Source: Prochlorococcus sp. AG-402-K16 (GTDB taxonomy: Bacteria; Cyanobacteriota; Cyanobacteriia; PCC-6307; Cyanobiaceae). From it: 46,472 nucleotides of DNA. The notes under the pieces are model-generated. The model was not told where the DNA came from. It saw nothing but the letters and a program-made list of their open reading frames with translations, and did not search any database. The stretch covers positions 1-46,472 of the forward strand of contig QCIH01000010.1 in the NCBI GenBank assembly GCA_003216795.1, read 5' to 3'. Position 1 is the stretch's first letter. Every line of letters begins with the position of its first letter. The position numbers and the translations under genes are program-made. Below are positions 32,087 through 44,045 of the stretch, piece by piece.

Positions 32087-33148
32087 ATGATGGAAAATTC
32101 ACCAACAATATTCATTATTCCAACTGGTATTGGTTGTGAAGTAGGAGGTTTTGCTGGGGATGCACTTCCTACCGCTAAATTATTGGCATCCGCAAGTGGA
32201 TGTTTAATTACTCATCCAAATGTTATGAATGGCGGTACTCTTTCTGAAAAAGATAAAAATATTTTTTATGTTGAGGGTTATAGTTTAGACCGACTTGCTA
32301 AAGGAGAAATCGCTTTAAAAAGGGTAAAGCAACAGAAAATTGGGATAGTTTTTGATTCAGCCATTGAAAAAGAAATATTATTAAGACATTTACAAGTTGC
32401 TGATGCATGTGTCTCTACTTTAGGGATTAATGTTCATTCTTATGTGATTACAAAAAAGCCATTAAATATAGTTATTGATTCTGATTCTTCAAAAATCAGT
32501 GGTGGCACAATTGAAAATCCTGATACTCTAATTGATGCTGGAAAATGTTTAATAGAAAAAGGAGTTACGGCAATAGCAATTGTGGCGAAATTTCCAGATG
32601 AACCAGATTCTTTAGAAACTAATATCTATCGAGAGGGGAAAGGGGTTGATCCTATTGCTGGAGTCGAAGCAGTTATAAGTCATTTAATAAGTAAATTTTT
32701 AAAAGTTCCCTGTGCTCACGCCCCTGCTTTCAACCCAATTGAATTGAATGAAAATTTAGATCCTCGTGCAGCTGCAGAAGAAATAGGATACACCTTTTTA
32801 CCATCAGTACTGATTGGGTTAAGCAATGCACCTGACATTGTTGAATTGCCGGCTAAAAATGAATCAATCTCACTACACCCCAATCAGATTGAATCTATTG
32901 TTGTTCCTAATGGTGCATTAGGTGGAGAAGCAGTACTAGCAGGGATTGAAAAAGGTTTAAATATTATCTCTGTAAAAAATCAAAATACATTAAAAGTGAC
33001 AAATGAGTTTTATAATTATCCCAATCTTTTTGAAGTTGATAATTATTTAGAAGCTGCGGGCATAATTCTTGCTATCAAAAAAGGTATCAATCTTGATTCA
33101 GTTAAACGGCCTTTAAAAAAAATCCAAAAGTGTTCTTATACTGATTAA
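32087..33148 (+). CDS. DUF3326 family protein, 353 aa
   Basis: Starts MMENSPTIFIIPTGIGCEVGG; the conserved block FIIPTGIGCEVGGFAGDALP and later THPNVMNGG and PHP-like ALGG motifs match DUF3326, a family of cyanobacteria and plants without known function. The alternate start at 32090 removes one methionine. GGxA-rich loops (NGALGGEAVLAGIEKG) suggest a nucleotide- or cofactor-binding fold, but this is inference. It overlaps the converging nadE stop by 4 bases. Confidence 0.88.
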   Translation: MMENSPTIFIIPTGIGCEVGGFAGDALPTAKLLASASGCLITHPNVMNGGTLSEKDKNIFYVEGYSLDRLAKGEIALKRVKQQKIGIVFDSAIEKEILLRHLQVADACVSTLGINVHSYVITKKPLNIVIDSDSSKISGGTIENPDTLIDAGKCLIEKGVTAIAIVAKFPDEPDSLETNIYREGKGVDPIAGVEAVISHLISKFLKVPCAHAPAFNPIELNENLDPRAAAEEIGYTFLPSVLIGLSNAPDIVELPAKNESISLHPNQIESIVVPNGALGGEAVLAGIEKGLNIISVKNQNTLKVTNEFYNYPNLFEVDNYLEAAGIILAIKKGINLDSVKRPLKKIQKCSYTD

Positions 33149-34842
33149 TAAGATATTGCAATGGGGACTCTCCAGTCACTTCCTAATGATTGACTGCTTA
33201 GTTTTAGGATTGGAGGAGCTTGCTTTCTTTTAAATTCCGCTTTTTTTATGAGTGAGATAATTTTTAAAATTAAATCTTTTTTATAACCATCTTCTTCTAG
33301 TTGTTGTAAATCTTTTTTCTCTTCAATAATTCCTTTAAGAATATTATCTAAAATAGAATAAGGTGGAAGAGAATCAGTATCTAATTGATCAGGACCTAAT
33401 TCGGCACTTGGAGCTTTCGTACGTATATTTTTCCCAATTATATCTACATTAGTATCTAACATATACAATTTTCTACGATTAATTGAATCTTCACTATCAA
33501 GCCAATTGCATAATTTAAAAACATTAGTTTTATATAAATCCCCAATTACAGATAATCCCCCATTCATATCACCATAAAGTGTGCAATATCCTACGGCCAG
33601 CTCAGATTTATTGCCTGTTGAGAGTAACAAATGCTTTTCTTGATTTGCTAAAGCCATAAGAACTGTGCCTCTTATCCTTGACTGAATATTTTGATTTGTT
33701 ATTTCAGCCATCTCGAAAGATATGGTTTTTATAAATGATTCTTCAAAAGAGGTCATCAAGTTTTCAATTGGAATGCTCTTCAAACTTATCTTTAATCTTC
33801 TTGCTAAATCTTTTGCATCACTCTTCGAATGAGATGAGCTCCACTTAGAGGGCATTGAAACGCAATAAACATTATCACTTCCCAGAGCAGCTGTAGCAAT
33901 TGCTGAGACAAGTGCTGAATCAATACCACCACTTAATCCAACTAGAGCTGTTTTAAATCCACATTTTCTTGCATAATCTTTAACACCAAGGACTAATGCA
34001 TCAAAAATTGATGACATCTCGGAGTTTTCAAATTCATTTTTTTCAGGTTTTGTTTGCTCAATTTCCCAGCTGGAGAAATCTTCCGAAAAAGATTTTAGTT
34101 GCTTAATTTTTGATCCATTCTTATCAAGAATAAAACTATTTCCATCAAAAATTAAATTATCATTTGCTCCAATCTGGTTGACATAAATAAGAGGTACTTG
34201 AAGATATTGTGCAGCAAAACTGGAAACCTTGGCTCTTAGCTCTAACTTTTTCAGAGTATATGGGGAGGCTGATAAATTTACTAAAATATCAACTTTTTTT
34301 TTCTTTAAATCAATAATGGGATTTTTTCTATGGATTCCTCTTCCTTCTATATCTTTGTTGACCCATAAATCCTCACATATAGTAAAGCCAAGTCGCCAAG
34401 TTTTATTTTTAATTTGTTTAATCAATATGGAAACTTTTTCTTCCGATCTAAAGTATCTTTTCTCATCAAATACTTCATACGTGGGAAGAATAATTTTCCG
34501 AGCAATTATTTTCCATTCTCCGCCCTCAACCAACGCAATAGAATTATAAAGATTAGGAAAAAAAGAATCATTTATTATCTCAGCTATTCCGATTGAGATG
34601 CTTAAGTTTCCATATTTTTTATTAATATCTAAAGCTAATTGATCAAGAATTTGGTATTGATTGTTGACTAAATTTTTTTTAAAAAGTAAGTCATTTGCAG
34701 GATATCCCCATAGTGATAATTCTGGAGTAAGAACAAAATCAGCAGAAATTGAGCTAGCTTTCGAAGCAATATTAAGTATTTTTTTTGCATTGCCCTCTAA
34801 ATCTCCAACAACTGGATTTATTTGGGCAAGTAAAAATTTCAT
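33145..34842 (-). CDS. nadE: Glutamine-dependent NAD+ synthetase NadE
   Basis: 565 aa two-domain enzyme: an N-terminal nitrilase-type glutaminase and a C-terminal synthetase that amidates nicotinate adenine dinucleotide. The glutaminase triad reads E41 (TPELSLWGYP), K116 (ARKIILPTY) and C156 (FTICEDLW). The ATP pyrophosphatase PP-loop LVGLSGGIDSALV is at about residue 300-312, followed by LLSTGNKSELAVGYCTLYGDMNGG. The start overlaps the upstream nadD stop by 4 bases, so the last two steps of NAD synthesis are made together. Confidence 0.97.
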   Translation of the reverse strand: MKFLLAQINPVVGDLEGNAKKILNIASKASSISADFVLTPELSLWGYPANDLLFKKNLVNNQYQILDQLALDINKKYGNLSISIGIAEIINDSFFPNLYNSIALVEGGEWKIIARKIILPTYEVFDEKRYFRSEEKVSILIKQIKNKTWRLGFTICEDLWVNKDIEGRGIHRKNPIIDLKKKKVDILVNLSASPYTLKKLELRAKVSSFAAQYLQVPLIYVNQIGANDNLIFDGNSFILDKNGSKIKQLKSFSEDFSSWEIEQTKPEKNEFENSEMSSIFDALVLGVKDYARKCGFKTALVGLSGGIDSALVSAIATAALGSDNVYCVSMPSKWSSSHSKSDAKDLARRLKISLKSIPIENLMTSFEESFIKTISFEMAEITNQNIQSRIRGTVLMALANQEKHLLLSTGNKSELAVGYCTLYGDMNGGLSVIGDLYKTNVFKLCNWLDSEDSINRRKLYMLDTNVDIIGKNIRTKAPSAELGPDQLDTDSLPPYSILDNILKGIIEEKKDLQQLEEDGYKKDLILKIISLIKKAEFKRKQAPPILKLSSQSLGSDWRVPIAISY

Positions 34843-35417
34843 TCAACTAATTTGATGGATTCATATAAATTATTCTTCTTAACTATATCTATTAACGACG
34901 ACGGTAAATTAGAACAATTAAAATTTAATCTAAACTTTGAACTTGAAATGTTTGGGGTTTTGATGTTTGAAATCTTAAATTTCACTCTATAAGTTTGTAA
35001 CATTTTAAGAGTATTTGATTCAACAGGATATCCCTCTCTTAAAATTATAAAAAAACTTACCTCTAAAATAATTTTGTCGAAATTTTTCCAGTAGAAAATA
35101 TCTTTAATTAAATCACTCCCAATAACAAAATCTAAATTATTAAATTTATAAATTTCTTTACATTTTTTGATTGACTCTACTGCCCATTGGCTACTTATTT
35201 TTTGATTAAATAAAATTTTCGGATTATCTAAATCATCAATAAGAGTTTTTAATAAATGGCTACGAATTGAGATATCCTCTATGTGCTTTTTTTTAGGGTT
35301 GTTGCTTACATAGCTAATGGTAAAAGCATAAATTTTGGATAATTCTTCAAGAATTTTTTTGTGTCCAATTGTAGGTGGATCAGCACTCGTACCAAATAAA
35401 GCAATGCTTTTTTTCAT
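34839..35417 (-). CDS. nadD: Nicotinate-nucleotide adenylyltransferase NadD
   Basis: 192 aa. The nucleotidyltransferase motif near the N-terminus reads GTSADPPTIGH (residues 9-19), a variant of GGTFDPxHxGH with threonine in place of the first histidine of the HxGH box. C-terminal ISSSKFR corresponds to the ISST.IR motif. NadD converts nicotinate mononucleotide and ATP to the dinucleotide used by NadE, its direct downstream neighbour with overlapping codons. Context makes the call firm despite the short, divergent sequence. Confidence 0.88.
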   Translation of the reverse strand: MKKSIALFGTSADPPTIGHKKILEELSKIYAFTISYVSNNPKKKHIEDISIRSHLLKTLIDDLDNPKILFNQKISSQWAVESIKKCKEIYKFNNLDFVIGSDLIKDIFYWKNFDKIILEVSFFIILREGYPVESNTLKMLQTYRVKFKISNIKTPNISSSKFRLNFNCSNLPSSLIDIVKKNNLYESIKLVE

Positions 35418-35425
35418 TTTAAGTT

Positions 35426-36667
35426 TTAAGGTAGAAAACTAACAAAATCATTATTTAAATTTCTATTTGAAAAATAAATATTTATGTGGTTAAAAATTTC
35501 TGGGTCATTAAAAGTCATATTTTGGATCATAATAGCTGGTTCCATAAAAGAAGCTTTGCTTCTAATAAATATCTCTTTTGCTGCTAATTTCCCTAGGATT
35601 TTTGTAGAATGCACTGCGATTACTGCTTGAATAATTGCTATGGGCCCATAGGGTAATAATGAGAGCCCGTTAGTGAAAGGTGCCGACAATAAAATTACTT
35701 TCTTAATAAGGTTGAAAGAGAAATTGACGCCGACTTGCGTTACTCCTAAACATAAATTATTAATGGATATATTTTTAAATATTTTTCTTGTAGATTCACC
35801 TTTCAACTTTAAGCCGTAAATCTTACTTAATTCGCTAATCAATGCAGTATCTAGTGTGAAACTACCAGCAACATCAAATAAAATAAAAGGATTAAGAGCT
35901 ACTGTGGATGCCTTTATAGTCGAAAATTTTCCAATAGTTGATTGAGCTAATTTCTGTCTTCTTTTCAATCTTTGCTCTTTAATTTTCAGAAACAATTTGT
36001 CAGCTAGTTGAAGAGAATTAAGTGCTAAAAATATCTCACCATATTGATTTATTATTTTTGTTAGATAATTTTTAAGATTTTTTTTATTATTTAGAATAAT
36101 GGGAATATTTAAGTCTTTTGGAAGCTTAGACTTGATATTTTCAATAATTTCTTTTAAGTCATTTTTATTAAAAAGATCAATTTTATTCAAAACTATAATT
36201 ATTTTTTTCCCCTCTTTAATTAAGGAGCTGATTTTATTTAATTCATTTCTATTTACATCTCCCGAAACTAAAAATAAAACAAGATCTGAATGATTTATGC
36301 AAGAGTAAAATTTATCTGAGAATTTAATATTACAAAAATCAAATCCTGGTGAATCTAGCAATTCTATACTACTAAGTGTTTGATTTTTTAGGGTCCAAAG
36401 TTCCGATTGTATTTCTCTCGTGGTCCCGTTGATAATATTTGTTTTGAATATATCTTGTTCTAATAAAGAATTTAAAACAGAAGATTTTCCTACGCCTGAT
36501 TTACCATATACGCAAATTCTTATTTTTTTTTCTTTGAGCCTAAACAGTTGTTGATTAAAAGAAATTATTTCTCTATTAAAGAAACTTTTTTCATAGTTAG
36601 TAAGATCAATACTGTCCCACCAATTTTTTAAAAGTAAATAATTTTTATTATTTTTAAATTGCTTCAT
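35426..36667 (-). CDS. Membrane-associated Era-like GTPase with DUF697-type C-terminus
   Basis: 413 aa. GTPase motifs: G1 GKSGVGKS at 55-62, a threonine G2 at about 82-83 (NGTTRE), G3 DSPG at 105-108, G4 NKID at 161-164. After about residue 250 come hydrophobic stretches (LNPFILFDVAGSFTLDTALI, VILLSAPFTNGLSLLPYGPI) like the DUF697 domain often fused to such GTPases. It would be a membrane-bound GTP switch; its substrate is unknown. It sits 8 bases after nadD's start side and 3 bases from the CNNM/CBS gene upstream, so all four minus-strand genes 37648 to 33145 look like one transcript. Confidence 0.85.
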   Translation of the reverse strand: MKQFKNNKNYLLLKNWWDSIDLTNYEKSFFNREIISFNQQLFRLKEKKIRICVYGKSGVGKSSVLNSLLEQDIFKTNIINGTTREIQSELWTLKNQTLSSIELLDSPGFDFCNIKFSDKFYSCINHSDLVLFLVSGDVNRNELNKISSLIKEGKKIIIVLNKIDLFNKNDLKEIIENIKSKLPKDLNIPIILNNKKNLKNYLTKIINQYGEIFLALNSLQLADKLFLKIKEQRLKRRQKLAQSTIGKFSTIKASTVALNPFILFDVAGSFTLDTALISELSKIYGLKLKGESTRKIFKNISINNLCLGVTQVGVNFSFNLIKKVILLSAPFTNGLSLLPYGPIAIIQAVIAVHSTKILGKLAAKEIFIRSKASFMEPAIMIQNMTFNDPEIFNHINIYFSNRNLNNDFVSFLP

Positions 36668-36670
36668 GAT

Positions 36671-37648
36671 CTATTTCTTCCACCAACCAGCTAAGACAGA
36701 TAAAACAGCTTCTGCACCAATAATCCCCACGAATCCCCCAAATTCATCTACTACTACTTTTACTCCTTTATGATTCTTGTCAAATCTTGTTAATAATTGA
36801 TCTGCTTTGATCATTTCTGGAATGTAGTCCACAGGTTCGCAAATTTCTGATAAGGATTTTTTGTTTTCGCCATTAATTAATTCTGCTAACATTTTTTCAC
36901 GCCTAACCAAACCTTGTATTTTGTCAACTTTATCTCCTAAAATAACCCACCATGGAGAGTTATCTGACATTATGAGTTTTGAAATTTCATCAAGATTAGA
37001 AGACCCATCAAGACAAGGTACTGATACCCTAGGGATCATTAAGTCTTTAGCTTTTAAGTCATTTAATTGAAAAACCTTAAATATCATTGCTGCCTCATCA
37101 GCTTCTATTAAACCTTTCTGACTCCCAATTTTTGCCATTTGTCTAATTTCCTCTTCATCAGTAGAAATTTCATTTTCTGCAGTGATAACTGGAAATATTT
37201 GTTCGATTAATATTAAGAATGGCCTCATTAAAATATTTAATATTCTCAAGATAGGAACAGATAATAAAGCTATTTGAACTGAGAATCTTGTCCCCAGAGC
37301 TTTCGGAAGAACTTCTCCCATTAGGACAACTAATATATAAAAAACAATTGAAAATAATGTTAAGCCATAACTACTATTTATTACCATTGCTCCGTATACA
37401 CCTAAAATAACACTCCCAATGATGTTAAATCCATTATTAGTAATAGTAATTACAGTTAGTGTCCTTCCAAGATGTTTTCTGAGTTTAAGTAGTTGATTAG
37501 CAGTACTTTTTGGCTTTTGTTTTGAGGCTATTTCTAAAATTCTAATTGAATTAACAGCTAAAAAAGCCGCTTCTACTCCCGAACAACATGCTGACCCGAT
37601 TAGAATTACAACAATAAGCAAAATTAAGCCGTAAACACTTGGTTCCAT
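36671..37648 (-). CDS. CNNM/CBS-domain protein (HlyC/CorC family)
   Basis: 325 aa. The N-terminal CNNM transmembrane domain (segments at about 7-30, 60-85, 95-115 and 128-150, with GVLPKALGTR-like VLMGEVLPKAL) is followed by a CBS pair (MIPRVSVPCLDGSSNLDEIS to LLTRFDKNHKGVKVVVDEFGG). Relatives transport or sense Mg2+ and related cations; the name hemolysin for this family is historical. The C-terminal CorC-HlyC domain found in many relatives is missing or very short, as the protein ends soon after the second CBS motif. Same-strand neighbours are the GTPase and NAD genes. Confidence 0.88.
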   Translation of the reverse strand: MEPSVYGLILLIVVILIGSACCSGVEAAFLAVNSIRILEIASKQKPKSTANQLLKLRKHLGRTLTVITITNNGFNIIGSVILGVYGAMVINSSYGLTLFSIVFYILVVLMGEVLPKALGTRFSVQIALLSVPILRILNILMRPFLILIEQIFPVITAENEISTDEEEIRQMAKIGSQKGLIEADEAAMIFKVFQLNDLKAKDLMIPRVSVPCLDGSSNLDEISKLIMSDNSPWWVILGDKVDKIQGLVRREKMLAELINGENKKSLSEICEPVDYIPEMIKADQLLTRFDKNHKGVKVVVDEFGGFVGIIGAEAVLSVLAGWWKK

Positions 37649-37725
37649 TAAGATAGATTATTAGATACTAAATCTGTTTTAATTCATTCTTCCATTTTTT
37701 TTTAAAACTCGCCAATACACAATTT

Positions 37726-39051
37726 ATGTCTCAACCCGACAATAAAGTTTTTGAAGAAAGAAGAGAAATTTTCCTAGATAAATTAGGTGGAAAAGCTGCT
37801 ATTATCCCGGGGGCTAATCTTGTAAAGCATCATGCTGATTGTGAATATCCTTTTAGACAAGATAGTAATTTTTGGTATTTAACAGGTTTCGATGAGCCAG
37901 ATGCAATTGCTCTTTTCTTATCGCATAAACCAAAGGGAGAGAGATTTATTATGTTTGTTGCTCCTAAAGATGTTATAAGCGAAGTCTGGCATGGCTTTAG
38001 ATGGGGTTTAGAGGGCGCTGAAAAAGAGTTTAATGCTGATAAGGCTCACTCAATAAATGAATTACGAGATTTACTCCCAGCTTACATAAATGGCACTGAT
38101 GAACTTGTTTTTTCAATTGGAAAGCATCCAATAATAGAGAATCTAGTACTTGAGATATTTTCACAACAACTTGAAAATCGCTCAAGATCAGGGATAGGTG
38201 CAAATTCTATAAAATCTCCAGAAATTTATTTAAATGAGATGAGATTAATTAAAAGTGAATTTGAGATTAAGAGAATGAGAGAGGCTATACAAATTTCAGC
38301 TGAAGCTCATGAACTAGTTAGAGAATCTATCTCATCGAAGAACAATGAAAGACAAATTCAGGGGCTTCTAGAGGGATTCTTTTTGGAAAAAGGGGCGAGA
38401 GGGCCAGCTTATAACTCAATTGTTGCATCAGGAGATAATGCCTGTATTTTGCATTACACTTCAAATAACTCACCCTTGAAGAAGGAAGATTTATTGTTGG
38501 TGGATGCTGGCTGCTCACTAAGTGATTATTACAATGGAGACATAACAAGAACTATTCCAATAGGTGGTAAATTTTCTAATGAGCAAAAAGTTATCTATGA
38601 AATTGTATTGAGTGCGCAGAAAAATGCAATTAAAAGTGCTGTAAAGGGATCTAATTCTAGTGCTGTTCATAATGTTGCTTTAACAATTCTTATAGAAGGA
38701 TTAAAGGAAATTGGTTTATTGTCGGGCAGTACTGAGGAGATAATTGAGAATCAATCTTATAAACATCTTTACATGCATAGAACTGGACATTGGCTCGGTT
38801 TAGATGTTCATGATGTTGGCGCATACAGAATGGGGGATTATGAAGTGCCATTACAGAACGGAATGATTCTTACAGTAGAACCTGGGATCTATATAAGTGA
38901 TAGGATCCCAGTCCCTGAGGGACAACCCCCTATAGATGAGAAATGGAAAGGTATAGGGATAAGAATTGAAGATGATGTCCTGGTCAAAGATACAAACCCA
39001 GATGTTTTAAGTATTGCTGCATTAAAAGAAATTTCTGATTTAGAGTTTTGA
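37726..39051 (+). CDS. pepP: Xaa-Pro aminopeptidase (M24B)
   Basis: 441 aa. The N-terminal AMP_N domain (to about 170; DSNFWYLTGFDEPDAI) precedes an M24 pita-bread domain. Metal ligands can be read as D260 (LLVDAGC), D272 (GDITRT), H355 (HRTGHWLGLDVHD), E385 (VEPGIY) and E415 (IRIEDDV). It removes N-terminal residues that precede proline and so takes part in peptide turnover. Divergent from the CNNM/CBS gene across a 77-base spacer. Confidence 0.96.
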   Translation: MSQPDNKVFEERREIFLDKLGGKAAIIPGANLVKHHADCEYPFRQDSNFWYLTGFDEPDAIALFLSHKPKGERFIMFVAPKDVISEVWHGFRWGLEGAEKEFNADKAHSINELRDLLPAYINGTDELVFSIGKHPIIENLVLEIFSQQLENRSRSGIGANSIKSPEIYLNEMRLIKSEFEIKRMREAIQISAEAHELVRESISSKNNERQIQGLLEGFFLEKGARGPAYNSIVASGDNACILHYTSNNSPLKKEDLLLVDAGCSLSDYYNGDITRTIPIGGKFSNEQKVIYEIVLSAQKNAIKSAVKGSNSSAVHNVALTILIEGLKEIGLLSGSTEEIIENQSYKHLYMHRTGHWLGLDVHDVGAYRMGDYEVPLQNGMILTVEPGIYISDRIPVPEGQPPIDEKWKGIGIRIEDDVLVKDTNPDVLSIAALKEISDLEF

Positions 39052-39105
39052 AATTTGACTTATCAAGTTAATAGATTTATTTTTTATTAAGTTTAACGCT
39101 AAAAA

Positions 39106-39264
39106 ATGAATAAGTCTGATTCATATGATTCGAAACTGTCTCAAGCAAGAGGCTTGGCTAGTCAGCTTGGCATGTTCGCAGAAGAAAACGATATTCCTAA
39201 AGATCTTTGGGATTCATTGGAAGCCACTATTTATGATTTTTATGAAGTATCTCATGATAGATAA
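39106..39264 (+). CDS. Small acidic hypothetical protein, 52 aa
   Basis: Translated by eye from ATG 39106. Helical, acidic and soluble: SKLSQARGLASQLGMFAEEN then IPKDLWDSLEATIYDFYEVS. The helix-break-helix pattern and codon use look like a real gene. It lies 54 bases after pepP and 106 bases before the PSRP-3 gene. Family not recognised. Confidence 0.6.
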   Translation: MNKSDSYDSKLSQARGLASQLGMFAEENDIPKDLWDSLEATIYDFYEVSHDR

Positions 39265-39370
39265 AAATCCTTTTTAGAGGTTATCAATTACTAAAGTCAA
39301 GAAATTTTGAATAAATTAATCAAAATGTGACCATAAACTGATAAATTATTTATTAAATATAAATAAGTGA

Positions 39371-39847
39371 ATGACTTCATCAGATAAGTTAAATCAAAAT
39401 TCAACAGAAAAAAAGGAAAAAAACAGTAATGCACCAAACTCTAAAAATTCTTCTCCTAATTCAGGAATGATGGGAGCCACAGCTGTATTGGCAGCTGCCA
39501 CAATTGATGAAGATGGGGTACCTACTGGTTATACCCCTAAACCTGATGAAGGAAGGTTCATAATAAAAGTATTGTGGTTACCTGATAATGTGGCTTTAGC
39601 AGTGGATCAAATAGTAGGCGGAGGTCCAAGTCCTCTTACCGCCTATTATTTTTGGCCAAGAGATGATGCTTGGGAAAAATTAAAAAGTGAACTTGAGAAT
39701 AAAAGTTGGATTACAGATAACGAAAGAGTAGAGATATTGAATAAAGCTACTGAAGTGATAAATTATTGGCAAGAAGAAGGGAAAACAAAAAAATTAGAAG
39801 AAGCCAAATTAAAGTTTCCAGAAGTAACTTTTTGTGGAACCGCTTAA
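39371..39847 (+). CDS. ycf65: Plastid-specific ribosomal protein 3 homolog (PSRP-3/Ycf65, cS23)
   Basis: 158 aa. The C-terminal 100 residues carry the Ycf65 signature: [40 protein letters not shown] and a final helical part. PSRP-3 is a 30S ribosomal component of chloroplasts and cyanobacteria. The N-terminal 55 residues are a low-complexity Asn/Ser/Lys extension then an Ala/Thr-rich block, so the homologous core starts at about residue 58. Start at ATG 39371. Converges on atpE with 3 bases between the stops. Confidence 0.92.
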   Translation: MTSSDKLNQNSTEKKEKNSNAPNSKNSSPNSGMMGATAVLAAATIDEDGVPTGYTPKPDEGRFIIKVLWLPDNVALAVDQIVGGGPSPLTAYYFWPRDDAWEKLKSELENKSWITDNERVEILNKATEVINYWQEEGKTKKLEEAKLKFPEVTFCGTA

Positions 39848-39850
39848 ATA

Positions 39851-40255
39851 TTAGTTCTTTGCAGCTTGAATCCTAGCCTCAGCCTTTGAAACCTCATTCA
39901 AGGCTTTAATTTTCTCTGGATTTTTTTCATTTTCAGAAAATTTGCTAATTGTTAATTTCGCTTCTTTAAGATCTTGTTCAGCATTTTGAACATTAATTTC
40001 AGAACCAATTTCAGCATTATTTACTAAAACTATAACTTCATCTGATTCAATTTCAGCGAAGCCTCCCATAAGAGCTATTGATTTCCACTGTGAATTCATT
40101 CTTAGCCTCAAAACACCAATATCTATAGCAGTAACCAAAGAGATGTGTCCTGGCAGTATACCAAGTTGACCAGTAGTACTAGGAAGGATTACTTCTTCAG
40201 CTTCGCCTTGATAAACATTTTTATTAGGAGCTAAAACTTTTAGAGAAATTGCCAT
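39851..40255 (-). CDS. atpE: F0F1 ATP synthase subunit epsilon
   Basis: 134 aa. The beta-sandwich domain ([41 protein letters not shown]) and the C-terminal helical hairpin ([23 protein letters not shown]) match epsilon, which contacts the c ring and inhibits ATP hydrolysis. Called atpC in E. coli naming. Follows atpB by 40 bases on the minus strand, apart from the main ATP synthase operon, as is usual in cyanobacteria. Confidence 0.96.
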   Translation of the reverse strand: MAISLKVLAPNKNVYQGEAEEVILPSTTGQLGILPGHISLVTAIDIGVLRLRMNSQWKSIALMGGFAEIESDEVIVLVNNAEIGSEINVQNAEQDLKEAKLTISKFSENEKNPEKIKALNEVSKAEARIQAAKN

Positions 40256-40295
40256 TAATTTAAAATTATTGAAGGTTAAACATATGTTTAAATAT

Positions 40296-41759
<1,464 letters not shown>

Positions 41760-41841
41760 TTATTGATTGGTGATGAATAGCTGATTTAAACAGCTCATAA
41801 TCCGAAAATACTACCACCTAATGGGTAGATTCGTTAAATGG

Positions 41842-41857
41842 GTTCGGCCACCCGCAC
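41842..41857 (+). promoter_or_regulatory. K-box upstream of groESL
   Basis: GTTCGG-CCAC-CCGCAC fits the K-box consensus GTTCGG-NNAN-CCNNAC exactly. As I recall from the literature, the K-box was described upstream of cyanobacterial groESL as a site for light- and heat-responsive expression without HrcA/CIRCE. It lies 118 bases before the groES ATG. It is also the most GC-rich spot of this spacer. Confidence 0.75.
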
Positions 41858-41937
41858 AGTTTAAGTATGGTTTAATTGCCGCTTTGCAGATTATGTTGTT
41901 GATGATACGGATAGAGAACTTCTCTTTCCATTTTTAT

Positions 41938-41950
41938 GACGCAAAGCGTC
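41938..41950 (+). repeat. GACGC-AAA-GCGTC hairpin in the groES leader
   Basis: A perfect 5-bp GC-rich inverted repeat with a 3-base loop, 25 bases upstream of the groES start codon. It would form a small hairpin in the leader RNA, or could be a protein site. Confidence 0.4.
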
Positions 41951-41974
41951 TCAATCATGATCCTCCATTAATCT

Positions 41975-42286
41975 ATGGCAGCTGTTTCACTTACAGTCTC
42001 TACAGTAAAACCACTGGGAGATAGAATATTTATTAAAGTTTCCGCATCTGAGGAAAAAACTGCTGGGGGCATTCTTTTGCCTGATTCAGCTAAAGAAAAA
42101 CCACAGGTTGGTGAAGTTGCTCAGGTGGGCCCAGGCAAACTTAATGACGATGGTTCTCGACAAACTCCAGAAGTGAGTATTGGCGATAAAGTTTTGTACA
42201 GCAAATATGCTGGAACAGACATAAAATTGGGAGGAGATGAATACGTCTTGCTCTCGGAAAAGGATATTCTAGCTGTAGTAAGCTAA
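41975..42286 (+). CDS. groES: Co-chaperonin GroES
   Basis: 103 aa. Caps the GroEL ring. The mobile loop [23 protein letters not shown] and the roof/base motif [37 protein letters not shown] are typical. It starts [17 protein letters not shown], an N-terminus a few residues longer than in E. coli and common in cyanobacteria. groEL follows after 51 bases; the spacer upstream carries a K-box. Confidence 0.97.
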
Positions 42287-42310
42287 AATATTTGTTTCAA
42301 AAATTATTAA

Positions 42311-43975
<1,665 letters not shown>

Positions 43976-44004
43976 CTAAACAATAGTTTTTTAATAAATT
44001 TTTT

Positions 44005-44036
44005 AAAAGGGATCGTTCAAAATGGTCCCTTTTTTT
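44005..44036 (+). terminator. Rho-independent terminator after groEL
   Basis: AAAAGGGATC, loop GTTCAAAAT, GGTCCCTTTT: a 10-bp stem with one G-T pair, continuing into TTT. It begins 29 bases after the groEL stop. The complementary strand also gives a stem followed by a short T run, so it may terminate the converging gpmI-secG transcript as well. Confidence 0.85.
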
Positions 44037-44045
44037 ATTCAAATT

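Noticed and set aside
41821..42024. 67-codon plus-strand frame over the groES promoter
   Set aside because: It spans the K-box and runs into groES in another frame; it has no family resemblance or sensible codon use.
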